Positions 6,305 through 11,915 of a stretch of 11,915 nt of DNA are shown here, one piece after another (the stretch's first letter is position 1; each line of letters begins with the position of its first letter). Both the position numbers and the translations under genes were made by a program. The DNA lies in contig JAUXNL010000053.1 of the NCBI GenBank assembly GCA_030684415.1, positions 1 to 11,915 of the forward strand, in the 5' to 3' direction. The notes beneath the pieces were generated by a model, which saw nothing but the letters and a program-made list of their open reading frames with translations, had not been told where the DNA came from and ran no database searches. This DNA comes from Moraxellaceae bacterium. GTDB taxonomy: Bacteria; Pseudomonadota; Gammaproteobacteria; Pseudomonadales; Moraxellaceae.

Positions 6305-7534
6305 TCAGTGAAAGAACCAGTACGCCACGAGAATGGCCACCACCACGGCCACCAGATCAGCAAAGAGGCCGCAGGCCAGCGCATGGCGCTCGCGGCGGAT
6401 ACCGACGGAGCCGAAGTACACGGCCAGCACATACAGCGTGGTTTCAGAAGAGCCCTGGATGATGGCGGCCACGCGGGCCGGGAAAGAGTCCACACCATAG
6501 GTCTGGATGGTTTCGATCATCATGGCGCGGGCACCCGAGCCAGACAGCGACTTCATGATGGCGGTGGGCAAGGCCGGCACAAAGTCGGTATTGGCACCGA
6601 GCCAGGCAAAGCCGGTGGCGACCGCGCCCAGCAAGGCCTCCATGGCACCGCTGGCCCGGAACACCGCGACCGCCACCAGCATGGCCACCAGAAAAGGAAT
6701 CAGGTTGACCGCCACTTCGAAGCCCTGCTTCGCGCCGGTGATGAAGGCGTCGTAGACATCAATGCCACGCCGCCAGCCGGCCAGCAGGAACGTCACGATG
6801 ATGGCAAACAGCAGCAGGTTGCCAATAAAGGCCGAACGCACGCCCAGCAACTCAGGCGGCGCCGTCAGCACACTGGCCACCACCAGCCCCATCAGAGCGG
6901 CGATCCCGGCGGCATAGGCCAGCACGACGCGATCCAGCAGCTTCAACTTTTGTATCCACGCCACCATGCACAGGCCGGCAAGCGTGCCCACCATGGTCGT
7001 GATGAGGATGGGGAGGAACACACTGGCCGGCTCGGCCGCACCGAACTGCGCCCGGTACAGGAAGATGGTGACCGGGATCAGCGTCACCGACGAAGTGTTG
7101 AGCACCAGAAAGAGGATTTGCGCATCCGTCGCCGTTTCCGGCTCAGGGTTGAGCGACTGCAGGTCTTTCATGGCCTTGAGGCCGAGCGGCGTGGCGGCGT
7201 TGTCCAGCCCCAGCATGTTGGCCGCCAGGTTCATGGTCACCGAGCCCATGGCAGGATGTCCGGCCGGCACGCCCGGCATCAGGCGTCGGAACAAGGGCGC
7301 CAGCGCCCAGGCCAGTTTGTCGATCAGCCCGGCACGCTCGGCAATATGGAACAGCCCGAGCCAGAAGCAGAGCAGGCCCGCGAGCCCCAGGGCAATCTCG
7401 ACCGATGTACGCGCGGCCTTGAAGCTGGCTTCGACCGCGGCGGCGACAATCTCCGGCTCACCGCCAAACGTGGCCTGATAAAGGCAGGAGACAAACGCAA
7501 TCAGAAAGAAGCCCAGCCAGATACGGTTCAGCAC
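6305..7534 (-). CDS. Fused SpmA-SpmB nucleoside recognition (gate) domain membrane protein
   Basis: This 409-residue polytopic inner-membrane protein has about eight or more hydrophobic segments. The N-terminal half (to about residue 200) resembles SpmA, with MNLAANMLGLDNAATPLGLK (101-120) and SSVTLIPVTIFLYR; the C-terminal half resembles SpmB, with NLIPFLVAMLVAVAVFR, PTAIMKSLSGSGARAMM (323-339) and GSSETTLYVLAVYFGSVGI (361-379). In Bacillus the two are separate spore-maturation proteins with gate domains; proteobacteria often carry them fused, with unknown transport substrate. I chose the GTG start at 7534 because GGGGAG lies 7 bases upstream and the product starts LNRIWLGFFLIAF as expected; a longer in-frame Met at 7753 would add a 73-residue leader without family similarity. 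The gene is transcribed toward parA. The genome does not look like that of a spore-former, so the name reflects homology only. Confidence 0.87.
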   Translation of the reverse strand: MLNRIWLGFFLIAFVSCLYQATFGGEPEIVAAAVEASFKAARTSVEIALGLAGLLCFWLGLFHIAERAGLIDKLAWALAPLFRRLMPGVPAGHPAMGSVTMNLAANMLGLDNAATPLGLKAMKDLQSLNPEPETATDAQILFLVLNTSSVTLIPVTIFLYRAQFGAAEPASVFLPILITTMVGTLAGLCMVAWIQKLKLLDRVVLAYAAGIAALMGLVVASVLTAPPELLGVRSAFIGNLLLFAIIVTFLLAGWRRGIDVYDAFITGAKQGFEVAVNLIPFLVAMLVAVAVFRASGAMEALLGAVATGFAWLGANTDFVPALPTAIMKSLSGSGARAMMIETIQTYGVDSFPARVAAIIQGSSETTLYVLAVYFGSVGIRRERHALACGLFADLVAVVVAILVAYWFFH

Positions 7535-7845
7535 ACCTGCACTCCCCGGTTCATGGTTGCGTCCTTGCCTGCTGGCACCTGTCATCAAGCCGGCAAGTGA
7601 AGCGGAATCGCTGGTCGGCCTCAAGCCCCGCCGGGGCGACAAGCGCATTTCTTTTGCAGCGTCATGAAGCGCCGCTGCTAGGCTGAAAACGTCAGCCGCA
7701 GGAGGTGGCACCAGCAGCATCAGCGCAAGGCCGAAAACAAATGCGCCGGGCATTCGATACCCACGTCGTCATGCGGTGCTGATGGGGACAATCACCCTCT
7801 GCCGCGGACGGAACGAACCGGTAACGCCCAGCCAGCGCTTGGCGC

Positions 7846-7879
7846 CGTTCTGTTGCAGGCTCTCCCTCCTGCAACAACG
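7846..7879 (+). promoter_or_regulatory. Strong stem-loop in the gap upstream region
   Basis: TGTTGCAGG (7851-7859) and CCTGCAACA (7868-7876) are perfect complements around an 8-base loop. The stem can extend with CGTT/AACG (7846-7849 and 7876-7879) across a two-base bulge. It lies about 127 bases before the gap start codon with no T-run after it, so a leader structure or a protein-binding site is more likely than a terminator. Confidence 0.4.
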
Positions 7880-7993
7880 AAGGAGCCCTGCTTGAACACT
7901 GCCCCCCCCTGCGCCCCGCAAAGCGCTCTTGGGCTCGCGGGACGACGAACATCCAGTTTTTCAAACGCTCATAGAGCCGCTAAAAGACTGTTC

Positions 7994-7999
7994 AAGGAG
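7994..7999 (+). promoter_or_regulatory. Shine-Dalgarno site of gap
   Basis: AAGGAG ends 6 bases before the ATG at 8006. It fixes the start so that the product begins TLRIGINGFGRIGR; the longer in-frame reading from 7853 would add a 51-residue leader without GAPDH similarity. Confidence 0.75.
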
Positions 8000-8005
8000 C
8001 CACAC

Positions 8006-8998
8006 ATGACCCTGCGTATCGGTATCAATGGCTTCGGCCGCATCGGGCGACTGCTGGCTCGGCTGCTCGCCAGCCAGCCCGGCATCAGCCTCAGCCATAT
8101 CAATGACCCCGCGCTCGACCCGGCTCAAGCGGCGCATCTGCTCTACTTCGACAGCGTACACGGCCGTTGGGCCGGATCGGCCAGCGCAACGGATACAGGC
8201 CTTGTGCTGAACGGCCGGCACACCTCTTTCAGTCGCGAGCGCGACATCGCCAGCGCCTGGCGAGAGCGTGCAGAGGTGGTGGTCGACTGCTCTGGCCGCC
8301 TGCGCCAGGCCAGTGATCTGGCACCATACTGGGAAGCTGGCATTCGCCGCGTGCTGGTGTCGGCGCCGGTCGAGGGCATCCCCAATATCGTGGTGGGCGT
8401 TAACGACCATGGCGTGGAAATGGAGGCTGCCGCACTCTGCGCCGCCTCTTGCACCACCAATTGTCTGGCCACAACAGCGCATGTATTACATGAAGAATTC
8501 AACATAACTTCAGGATTTATAACAACAATACATGGACTAACCAATGATCAGGCCCTGATGGACCAGGCACATGAAGACTGGCGACGCGGCCGCGCCGGTG
8601 GCAGCTCGCTGATTCCCACCACCTCGGGTTTTGCCAAGGCTATCGGCCGCGTGCTCCCCACACTCGAAGGACGGCTGGACGGCTTTGCCATTCGCGCGCC
8701 AATTGCCAATGCGTCACTGATCGATGCCAGCTTCGTGCTCGGGCGCCCCGCCACCGCCACCGCCGTGAATGACGCGCTGCGCCTGGCCGCCGCCGGGCCT
8801 TTGTGCGGCATTCTGGCGGTCGAGGATCGCCCACTGGTGTCGGCCGACTTCCGGGGCGACTCCCACTCCGCCGTCATCGACAGCGCGCTGACCCGGGTCA
8901 TGAACCAGCATCTGCTCAAAGTCGTGGCCTGGTATGACAACGAAACCGGCTACAGCAACCGGCTCGCCACCCTGGCACAGCGACTGGTTAACCACTGA
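8006..8998 (+). CDS. gap: Type I glyceraldehyde-3-phosphate dehydrogenase
   Basis: This 330-residue enzyme oxidises and phosphorylates glyceraldehyde-3-phosphate to 1,3-bisphosphoglycerate in glycolysis, or runs in reverse for gluconeogenesis. The Rossmann motif NGFGRIGR is at 8-15; Asp34 in INDPALDP suggests NAD specificity. The active site SCTTNCLA gives catalytic Cys149 (codon 8450-8452) and second Cys153, and His176 (8531-8533) is the catalytic base, both at canonical numbering. The C-terminal WYDNETGYSNR is intact. Length is normal. The HGLTNDQ block resembles the TxDQ group of bacterial GAPDHs more than E. coli GapA, so a gluconeogenic or secondary paralogue is possible. No other glycolytic or Calvin-cycle gene and no arsJ is adjacent. 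Bases 8471-8551, coding for the stretch between Cys149 and His176, are unusually AT-rich with codons such as ATA, TTA and CTA, unlike the rest of the gene. It appears to be a single-gene transcript. Confidence 0.93.
   Translation: MTLRIGINGFGRIGRLLARLLASQPGISLSHINDPALDPAQAAHLLYFDSVHGRWAGSASATDTGLVLNGRHTSFSRERDIASAWRERAEVVVDCSGRLRQASDLAPYWEAGIRRVLVSAPVEGIPNIVVGVNDHGVEMEAAALCAASCTTNCLATTAHVLHEEFNITSGFITTIHGLTNDQALMDQAHEDWRRGRAGGSSLIPTTSGFAKAIGRVLPTLEGRLDGFAIRAPIANASLIDASFVLGRPATATAVNDALRLAAAGPLCGILAVEDRPLVSADFRGDSHSAVIDSALTRVMNQHLLKVVAWYDNETGYSNRLATLAQRLVNH
8471..8551 (+). other. AT-rich, rare-codon patch inside gap
   Basis: Bases 8481-8550 have 20 G or C in 70 (29 percent), while the gene on both sides is strongly GC-rich. 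Within 27 codons there are three ATA, four ACA, two GGA, and one each of TTA, CTA and GTA. The encoded residues (156-182) remain normal GAPDH sequence, so the anomaly is at the codon level. Confidence 0.85.
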
Positions 8999-9026
8999 CC
9001 TGCTTCATGTGGTTTCGAGCTTGTAG

Positions 9027-9049
9027 CTATCCACATTTTCTGTGGATAA
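9027..9049. promoter_or_regulatory. Inverted pair of DnaA-box-like sites
   Basis: TGTGGATAA (9041-9049) is a perfect DnaA box on the minus strand, and CTATCCACA (9027-9035) matches the TTATCCACA consensus at 8 of 9 bases on the plus strand. They face each other across five bases. Weaker matches lie downstream (TTGCCCACA near 9210, and TTATGCACC on the minus strand near 9250). The same bases can form an 8-base-pair hairpin, so simple RNA structure at the end of gap is an alternative. Confidence 0.35.
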
Positions 9050-9076
9050 GTTTGTGGGTGGATTGCCCTCAAGGGC

Positions 9077-9123
9077 TGCCAAGGCCCGTCAGCAGGGGCT
9101 TGGCAACAATTTGGTGATTTTTT
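9077..9123 (+). terminator. Probable terminator of gap
   Basis: TGCCAAGGCCC (9077-9087) pairs with GGGGCTTGGCA (9095-9105) at 10 of 11 positions around a 7-base loop. Six T residues follow at 9118-9123, about 12 bases after the stem. The stem is strong but the T-run is offset, so efficiency is uncertain. Confidence 0.5.
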
Positions 9124-9358
9124 CGTCACATCAATATTTATCAATAAAATCAGGGGGTTGTTTTTTATACAGCGGCCAGCATGGGCGTTGGTGGTCATCT
9201 GTACAGTCTTTGCCCACAGGCCGCACAGGGCTTGTCGGACAAGGTGCATAACCCCTTCAGAAAAATCACTTAGCGCAACTCCCTGTGCAAACTTAAAGTA
9301 AATTCTCATGATGCTGGCGCGCATGCCCAGCGGGCTTGAAGTCGCAAAAATGACAGCG

Positions 9359-9381
9359 AGTCAGGTGTCGGACACGTGACT
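9359..9381. promoter_or_regulatory. Dyad-symmetric candidate operator upstream of the first P450 gene
   Basis: AGTCAGGTGTC and GACACGTGACT are complementary at 10 of 11 positions around a single central G. A further AGTCAC half-site lies at 9396-9401. The site is 165 bases before the P450 start. The odd-centred 11-base arms are typical of a dimeric repressor site; no regulator gene is adjacent. Confidence 0.35.
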
Positions 9382-9546
9382 GATGCGAACCCTTTAGTCA
9401 CGAATTGTCAGTTCCGGTTATAGCTCGTCAGCACCCGGCTTCGTATGGTCAGAACCCCTGTATGAGGCCGCCTGCTTTCGCCCTGCCCTGCCTATGGCAT
9501 CGGGCCATTGAACGCGGCCTGCCCCTTCCCGACTGAGAGCTCCACC

Positions 9547-10878
9547 ATGGCACACGAGACCCCCACCGCTCCCCTGCTCGACATTCCCGGCGACCCCGGC
9601 CTGCCGGTGTTGGGCAATACGCTGGGCTTCATGAAAGACCCGGTGGCGTTTCTCGATTCGCGCTACCGCCGTCATGGGGAAGTGTCGTGGACGAACGCCT
9701 TCGGCATCCGGCTAGTGTCGATGCTTGGCCCCGATGCCAACCAGTTTGTCTTCCGCAACCAAGGCGACCTGTTTTCCAACAATCAGGGCTGGGACTACTT
9801 CATCGGCAAGTTCTTCACCCGCGGCATCATGCTGCTCGACTTCGACGAACACCGTTACCACCGCTCCATCATGCAGGCCGCTTTCAAGAAGCCGGTGCTC
9901 GTGCGTTACCTAGGCCACATGAACCCGATGATTGATCGCGGCATCCGCGCCTGGCAGCCCTCGCCCACTTTTCCGATTTTCAAGCAGATCAAGCAGCTCA
10001 CGCTGGACATGGCGACCGAGATTTTTGTCGGGGCAAAACTGGGCCCCGAAGCCGACCAGCTCAACAAGGCCTTTATCGACACGGTGAAAGCCGGTACCGC
10101 GCTGGTCCGGCACCCGGTCCCCGGCCTGCGCTGGAAAAAAGGCCTGGAGGGCCGACGCGTGCTGGAAGATTTCTTCCGCGCCAGCATTGCCGAAAAACGC
10201 GCCACGGAAACCGACGACCTCTTCTCTGTGCTGTGCCATGCCCGCGCCGAAACCGGCGAAAGCTTTACGGACGACGATGTCGTCAACCACATGATCTTCC
10301 TGCTGATGGCCGCCCACGACACCACCACCATCACGCTGTGCTCGATTTTCAACCGGCTGGCACAGAGCCAGGAGTGGCAGCAACGGGTCCGTGAAGAGTC
10401 TCTCGCGCTCGGCAAGCGCCATCTGGATTACGACGATCTGGACAAGCTGGAGGCCATGAGTCTGGTGATGAAAGAAGCGCTGCGCATGATGTCGCCGGTA
10501 CCGTCCATTCCGCGCAAGACGGTGAAAGAGGTGCACTACAAGGGCTATCGCATCCCCAAGGGCACCTTCATCAACGTGGTGCCTTACTACACCCATTACA
10601 TGCCGGAGTGGTGGGAGAACCCGCAGCAGTTCGATCCGCTGCGTTTCAGCGAAGCGCGCAACGAGCACAAAAAGCATATGTACCAGTACGTGCCTTTTGG
10701 CGGTGGCGCCCACATGTGCATCGGGCTGCATTTTGCTGAAGTACAGATCAAGTCGATCCTGCACCAAGTCGTGCAACAGTACCGCTGGAGTGTGAAGCCC
10801 GGCTATGACATGCCGGTAGACAACACCTCGCTGCCGGTGCCGGCAGATGGCTTGCCGGTACGGCTCGAAAGGCTTTGA
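9547..10878 (+). CDS. Cytochrome P450 monooxygenase (first of a tandem pair)
   Basis: This 443-residue soluble haem-thiolate monooxygenase inserts an oxygen atom into an organic substrate using electrons from a ferredoxin or similar partner. The proline-rich entry IPGDPGLPVLGNTLGFMKDP replaces any signal or membrane anchor. The I-helix oxygen-activation motif is AAHDTTT (255-261, Asp258 and Thr259), the K-helix ExxR is Glu310-Arg313, and the haem loop is PFGGGAHMCIG with axial ligand Cys391 (codon 10717-10719). All essential residues are present and length is normal. I chose the ATG at 9547 over the TTG at 9508: by alignment the paralogue starts at the same place, though the Shine-Dalgarno here (GAGAG) is weak. 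No ferredoxin, ferredoxin reductase or regulator gene adjoins it, so redox partners must be encoded elsewhere. Substrate is unknown; the MxDF and ExxR surroundings suggest a CYP51/CYP120-like rather than camphor-type enzyme, but only loosely. Confidence 0.95.
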   Translation: MAHETPTAPLLDIPGDPGLPVLGNTLGFMKDPVAFLDSRYRRHGEVSWTNAFGIRLVSMLGPDANQFVFRNQGDLFSNNQGWDYFIGKFFTRGIMLLDFDEHRYHRSIMQAAFKKPVLVRYLGHMNPMIDRGIRAWQPSPTFPIFKQIKQLTLDMATEIFVGAKLGPEADQLNKAFIDTVKAGTALVRHPVPGLRWKKGLEGRRVLEDFFRASIAEKRATETDDLFSVLCHARAETGESFTDDDVVNHMIFLLMAAHDTTTITLCSIFNRLAQSQEWQQRVREESLALGKRHLDYDDLDKLEAMSLVMKEALRMMSPVPSIPRKTVKEVHYKGYRIPKGTFINVVPYYTHYMPEWWENPQQFDPLRFSEARNEHKKHMYQYVPFGGGAHMCIGLHFAEVQIKSILHQVVQQYRWSVKPGYDMPVDNTSLPVPADGLPVRLERL

Positions 10879-10956
10879 ACGGTCGCGGCACGCACCGCTC
10901 AAAAATCCTCCACCCCTGCTGCAGGAACTGAGCAGGAACATCCAGATGCGCCTTGA

Positions 10957-11118
10957 CCGCTGGCTGAAAATGCCTTTCAGCCAGCGGCTTCCCGGCCGGG
11001 GATGGCCGGGTCGCGAATCAATCACGCTTGGGTGATTGATCCAGCGTGAAGCGATTCCGGACATGTGCCGGAATCGTGGACTGAAAAAAACGGGATGGGG
11101 GTTTTTCAGCCCGCTGTC
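10957..11118 (+). repeat. Multi-hairpin intergenic repeat, copy 2
   Basis: About 162 bases matching 5294-5459 in inverted orientation. Hairpins in order: CCGCTGGCTGAAA/TTTCAGCCAGCGG (10957-10987), CCCGGCC/GGCCGGG (10991-11010), ATCAATCAC/GTGATTGAT (11017-11040), CGATTCCGG/CCGGAATCG (11052-11076) and CTGAAAAA/TTTTTCAG (11081-11109), then GCTGTC at the end. The first stem differs from copy 1 by paired changes that keep base pairing (CACTGG/CCAGTG there, CGCTGG/CCAGCG here). The linker CAGCGTG between the third and fourth hairpins is kept in both copies. Confidence 0.85.
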
Positions 11119-11120
11119 CA

Positions 11121-11237
11121 GCCTACGCGAGTCCTTCGACACGCTAGCGCTGAGCCCTTCGAGGGGGGCAGCACGAGCGTCTTTAATTAGCGATACGTCT
11201 GGATGCTCCGCTGCCGCTGAGCATATCGAAGGTAGGC
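11121..11237. repeat. REP-like interrupted inverted repeat
   Basis: Outer arms GCCTAC plus CCTTCGA (11121-11126 and 11133-11139) face TCGAAGGTAGGC (11226-11237). Inside, CGCTGAG occurs twice followed by a TCGA core (near 11148 and 11215). This CCTTCGA...GCTGAG...TCGAAGG style resembles short palindromic repeats scattered in many proteobacterial genomes. It abuts copy 2 of the multi-hairpin element but shows no similarity to it. Confidence 0.5.
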
Positions 11238-11290
11238 AAGTGCAGGGCGGGATATTGTCAGCAAGGGCTTGAGTGCGCCTGTTTCCCTGA

Positions 11291-11311
11291 TGCCGATCAA
11301 CTTGATCGGCA
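11291..11311. promoter_or_regulatory. Perfect 21-base palindrome, candidate operator of the second P450 gene
   Basis: TGCCGATCAA (11291-11300) and TTGATCGGCA (11302-11311) are perfect complements around a single C. A hairpin with a one-base loop cannot form fully, so a dimeric protein-binding site (TetR- or GntR-like) is more likely. It ends 96 bases before the start codon and its right arm contains the candidate -35 box. Confidence 0.5.
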
Positions 11312-11331
11312 GTTGTGCCGGCCCGTCAAAT
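11302..11331 (+). promoter_or_regulatory. Weak sigma70-like promoter for the second P450 gene
   Basis: TTGATC (11302-11307, 4 of 6 to TTGACA) and TCAAAT (11326-11331, 4 of 6 to TATAAT) are separated by 18 bases. Taken alone this match is not significant; the overlap of the -35 box with the palindrome makes it worth noting. Confidence 0.25.
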
Positions 11332-11367
11332 ACGGCTGTCCGCCGCCGTCAATACAGTCCGGATACG

Positions 11368-11400
11368 CCTGATTACCGTGAGGCCGTCACGCATCAGGAG
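11368..11400 (+). promoter_or_regulatory. Hairpin covering the ribosome binding site of the second P450 gene
   Basis: CCTGAT (11368-11373) pairs with ATCAGG (11393-11398), and inside it CGTGA (11377-11381) pairs with TCACG (11387-11391) around the loop GGCCG. The outer right arm contains the AGG of the Shine-Dalgarno AGGAG (11396-11400), 7 bases before the ATG at 11408. Folded, it would hide the ribosome binding site. Confidence 0.45.
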
Positions 11401-11407
11401 CCTCACC

Positions 11408-11915
11408 ATGACCGCCGCCGCCCCGATCACTCCCGCCGCCACACTCAAACAACCGCCTTACGATGAGGGTCTACCGCTGGTGGGCTACACCCTGCACTTC
11501 CTGCACGACCCGCTGGAGCTGGCGTTCAAGCTGCAGCGCCGCAACGGCAACGTCTTCCGGTCCCGCGCCTTTCTGGATGTTGTCACCCTGCTCGGGCCGG
11601 AGGCCGCTCAATACGTGCTGCAGGATCGCGACGACCGGTTTTCGTCTGCCAAAGGCTGGGACTTCTTTGTCGGCAAGTTGTTTGAAGGCGCGATCATGGC
11701 TATGGATGATCCCGCGCATCGCATTGAACGCCGCATCATGCAGCAGGCGTTCAAGAAACCCGCGCTCACCAGCTATGTCGAAAAAATGGCGCCGTACATG
11801 GCCGAGCGACTGTCGCGCTGGCAGCCTGCCGAGCAATTCCAGGTTTTCCCCCATATCAAGAAACTGACGCTGGACCTCGCCGCGCCGGTGTTCATGGGCA
11901 TCGAGCTCGGCCCCG
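11408..11915 (+). CDS. Cytochrome P450 (second of tandem pair), 3' end missing
   Basis: The frame is open from the ATG at 11408 to the window end, giving 169 residues and no stop. It aligns end to end with the N-terminal part of the upstream P450: GLPLVGYTLHFLHDPLEL against GLPVLGNTLGFMKDPVAF, then GWDFFVGKLFEGAIMAMDDPAHR against GWDYFIGKFFTRGIMLLDFDEHR, and RIMQQAFKKPAL against SIMQAAFKKPVL. By eye identity is somewhat under half, so the two are old paralogues with probably different substrates, not a recent duplication. The I-helix, ExxR and haem-cysteine regions lie beyond the window, so whether it is intact cannot be judged. The start is supported by AGGAG 7 bases upstream and by alignment with the paralogue. 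It has its own candidate operator and leader hairpin, implying separate regulation from the first P450. Confidence 0.9.
   Translation, partial: MTAAAPITPAATLKQPPYDEGLPLVGYTLHFLHDPLELAFKLQRRNGNVFRSRAFLDVVTLLGPEAAQYVLQDRDDRFSSAKGWDFFVGKLFEGAIMAMDDPAHRIERRIMQQAFKKPALTSYVEKMAPYMAERLSRWQPAEQFQVFPHIKKLTLDLAAPVFMGIELGP

Larger units (their letters stand above)
7535..8005. other. Divergent intergenic region between spmAB-like and gap genes
   Basis: This 471-base stretch has no gene I can support; open frames in it lack ribosome binding sites and recognisable protein. It must hold promoters for both flanking genes, but I find no convincing sigma70 pair. Structures seen are a GCCCC-GCC-GGGGC hairpin at 7625-7637, a strong inverted repeat at 7846-7879 (listed separately), and an eight-base C run at 7902-7909. 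Confidence 0.5.
8999..9546. other. 548-base intergenic region between gap and the first P450 gene
   Basis: No gene can be supported here. The region holds an inverted pair of DnaA-box-like sites (9027-9049), a hairpin terminator (9077-9123), an AT-rich tract (9111-9170, 17 G or C of 60) and a dyad-symmetric site (9359-9381), each listed separately. A small hairpin ATGGC/GCCAT (9494-9508) lies in the leader of the P450 gene. No clear sigma70 promoter was found. Confidence 0.5.
10879..11407. other. 529-base intergenic region between the two P450 genes
   Basis: No gene is supported. Nearly all of it is structured DNA: a CCTGCT/AGCAGG stem (10915-10936), repeat copy 2 (10957-11118), a REP-like inverted repeat (11121-11237), a 21-base palindrome (11291-11311), a weak promoter and a hairpin over the ribosome binding site of the next gene. 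Open frames crossing the repeats are translation artefacts. Confidence 0.6.

Noticed and set aside
6308..7600. 430-codon plus-strand open frame antisense to the SpmAB-like gene
   Set aside because: The product is low-complexity (Gly, His, Gln, Arg) as expected from the complement of a hydrophobic membrane protein; the minus-strand gene has clear family motifs and a good start.
7535..7753. Longer N-terminus for the SpmAB-like protein, starting at an ATG at 7753
   Set aside because: The extra 73 residues have no family similarity, and the GTG at 7534 has a GGGGAG site at ideal distance.
7902..7909. Run of eight C residues upstream of gap, considered as a phase-variation tract
   Set aside because: It lies about 100 bases before the start codon, outside any recognised promoter spacer or coding frame, and is short for slippage control.
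9042..9251. Small plus-strand open frame in the gap-P450 intergenic region
   Set aside because: It runs through the DnaA-box pair, the gap terminator and the AT-rich tract, with no ribosome binding site and no recognisable protein.
9910..11142. 410-codon minus-strand open frame antisense to the first P450
   Set aside because: It is the shadow of a strongly supported P450 in GC-rich DNA; its product is rich in His, Arg and Gln with no recognisable domain, and it begins inside the repeat.

Overview
The window reads as chromosomal DNA of a GC-rich Gram-negative proteobacterium. A betaproteobacterium (Neisseriales or Burkholderiales-like) is my best guess, from the protein flavour and a light-stress operon typical of proteobacteria, but no rRNA or marker gene is present to settle it. 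There is no tRNA, rRNA, CRISPR array, transposase or phage gene.

Region 1 (1-5183, + strand) is one tightly packed operon: a CFA-synthase-type lipid methyltransferase (cut at its 5' end by the window edge), a DUF3833 lipoprotein, a short-chain dehydrogenase, an NTF2/SnoaL-like small protein, a MerR-type regulator with an intact cobalamin-binding signature (CarH/LitR class), and a class I DNA photolyase. Three of the five junctions are 1-4 base overlaps (ATGA or GTGA) and a fourth is a 1-base gap. The likely logic is a B12-dependent light sensor controlling membrane-lipid modification and repair of UV damage; the promoter lies outside the window.

Region 2 (5184-7534) holds stem-loops and a repeat element, then two minus-strand genes: an orphan ParA-type ATPase and, upstream of it in transcription, a fused SpmA-SpmB (nucleoside-recognition/gate) membrane protein. 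They are 58 bases apart and could be co-transcribed.

Region 3 (7535-9546) holds a divergent intergenic region, a type I glyceraldehyde-3-phosphate dehydrogenase with a conspicuous AT-rich patch between its two catalytic residues, and a 548-base gap with a terminator, an inverted pair of DnaA-box-like sites, an AT-rich tract and a dyad-symmetric site.

Region 4 (9547-11915) holds two paralogous cytochrome P450 genes in tandem, the second cut by the window end. Between them lie a second, inverted copy of the roughly 165-base repeat, a separate REP-like inverted repeat, a perfect 21-base palindrome and a hairpin that covers the ribosome binding site of the second P450 gene.

The most distinctive item is the inverted pair of about 165-base intergenic elements (5294-5459 and 10957-11118). 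Each is a string of five hairpins, with compensatory base changes between the copies and short inverted ends, and together they bracket the parA-spmAB-gap-P450 block.
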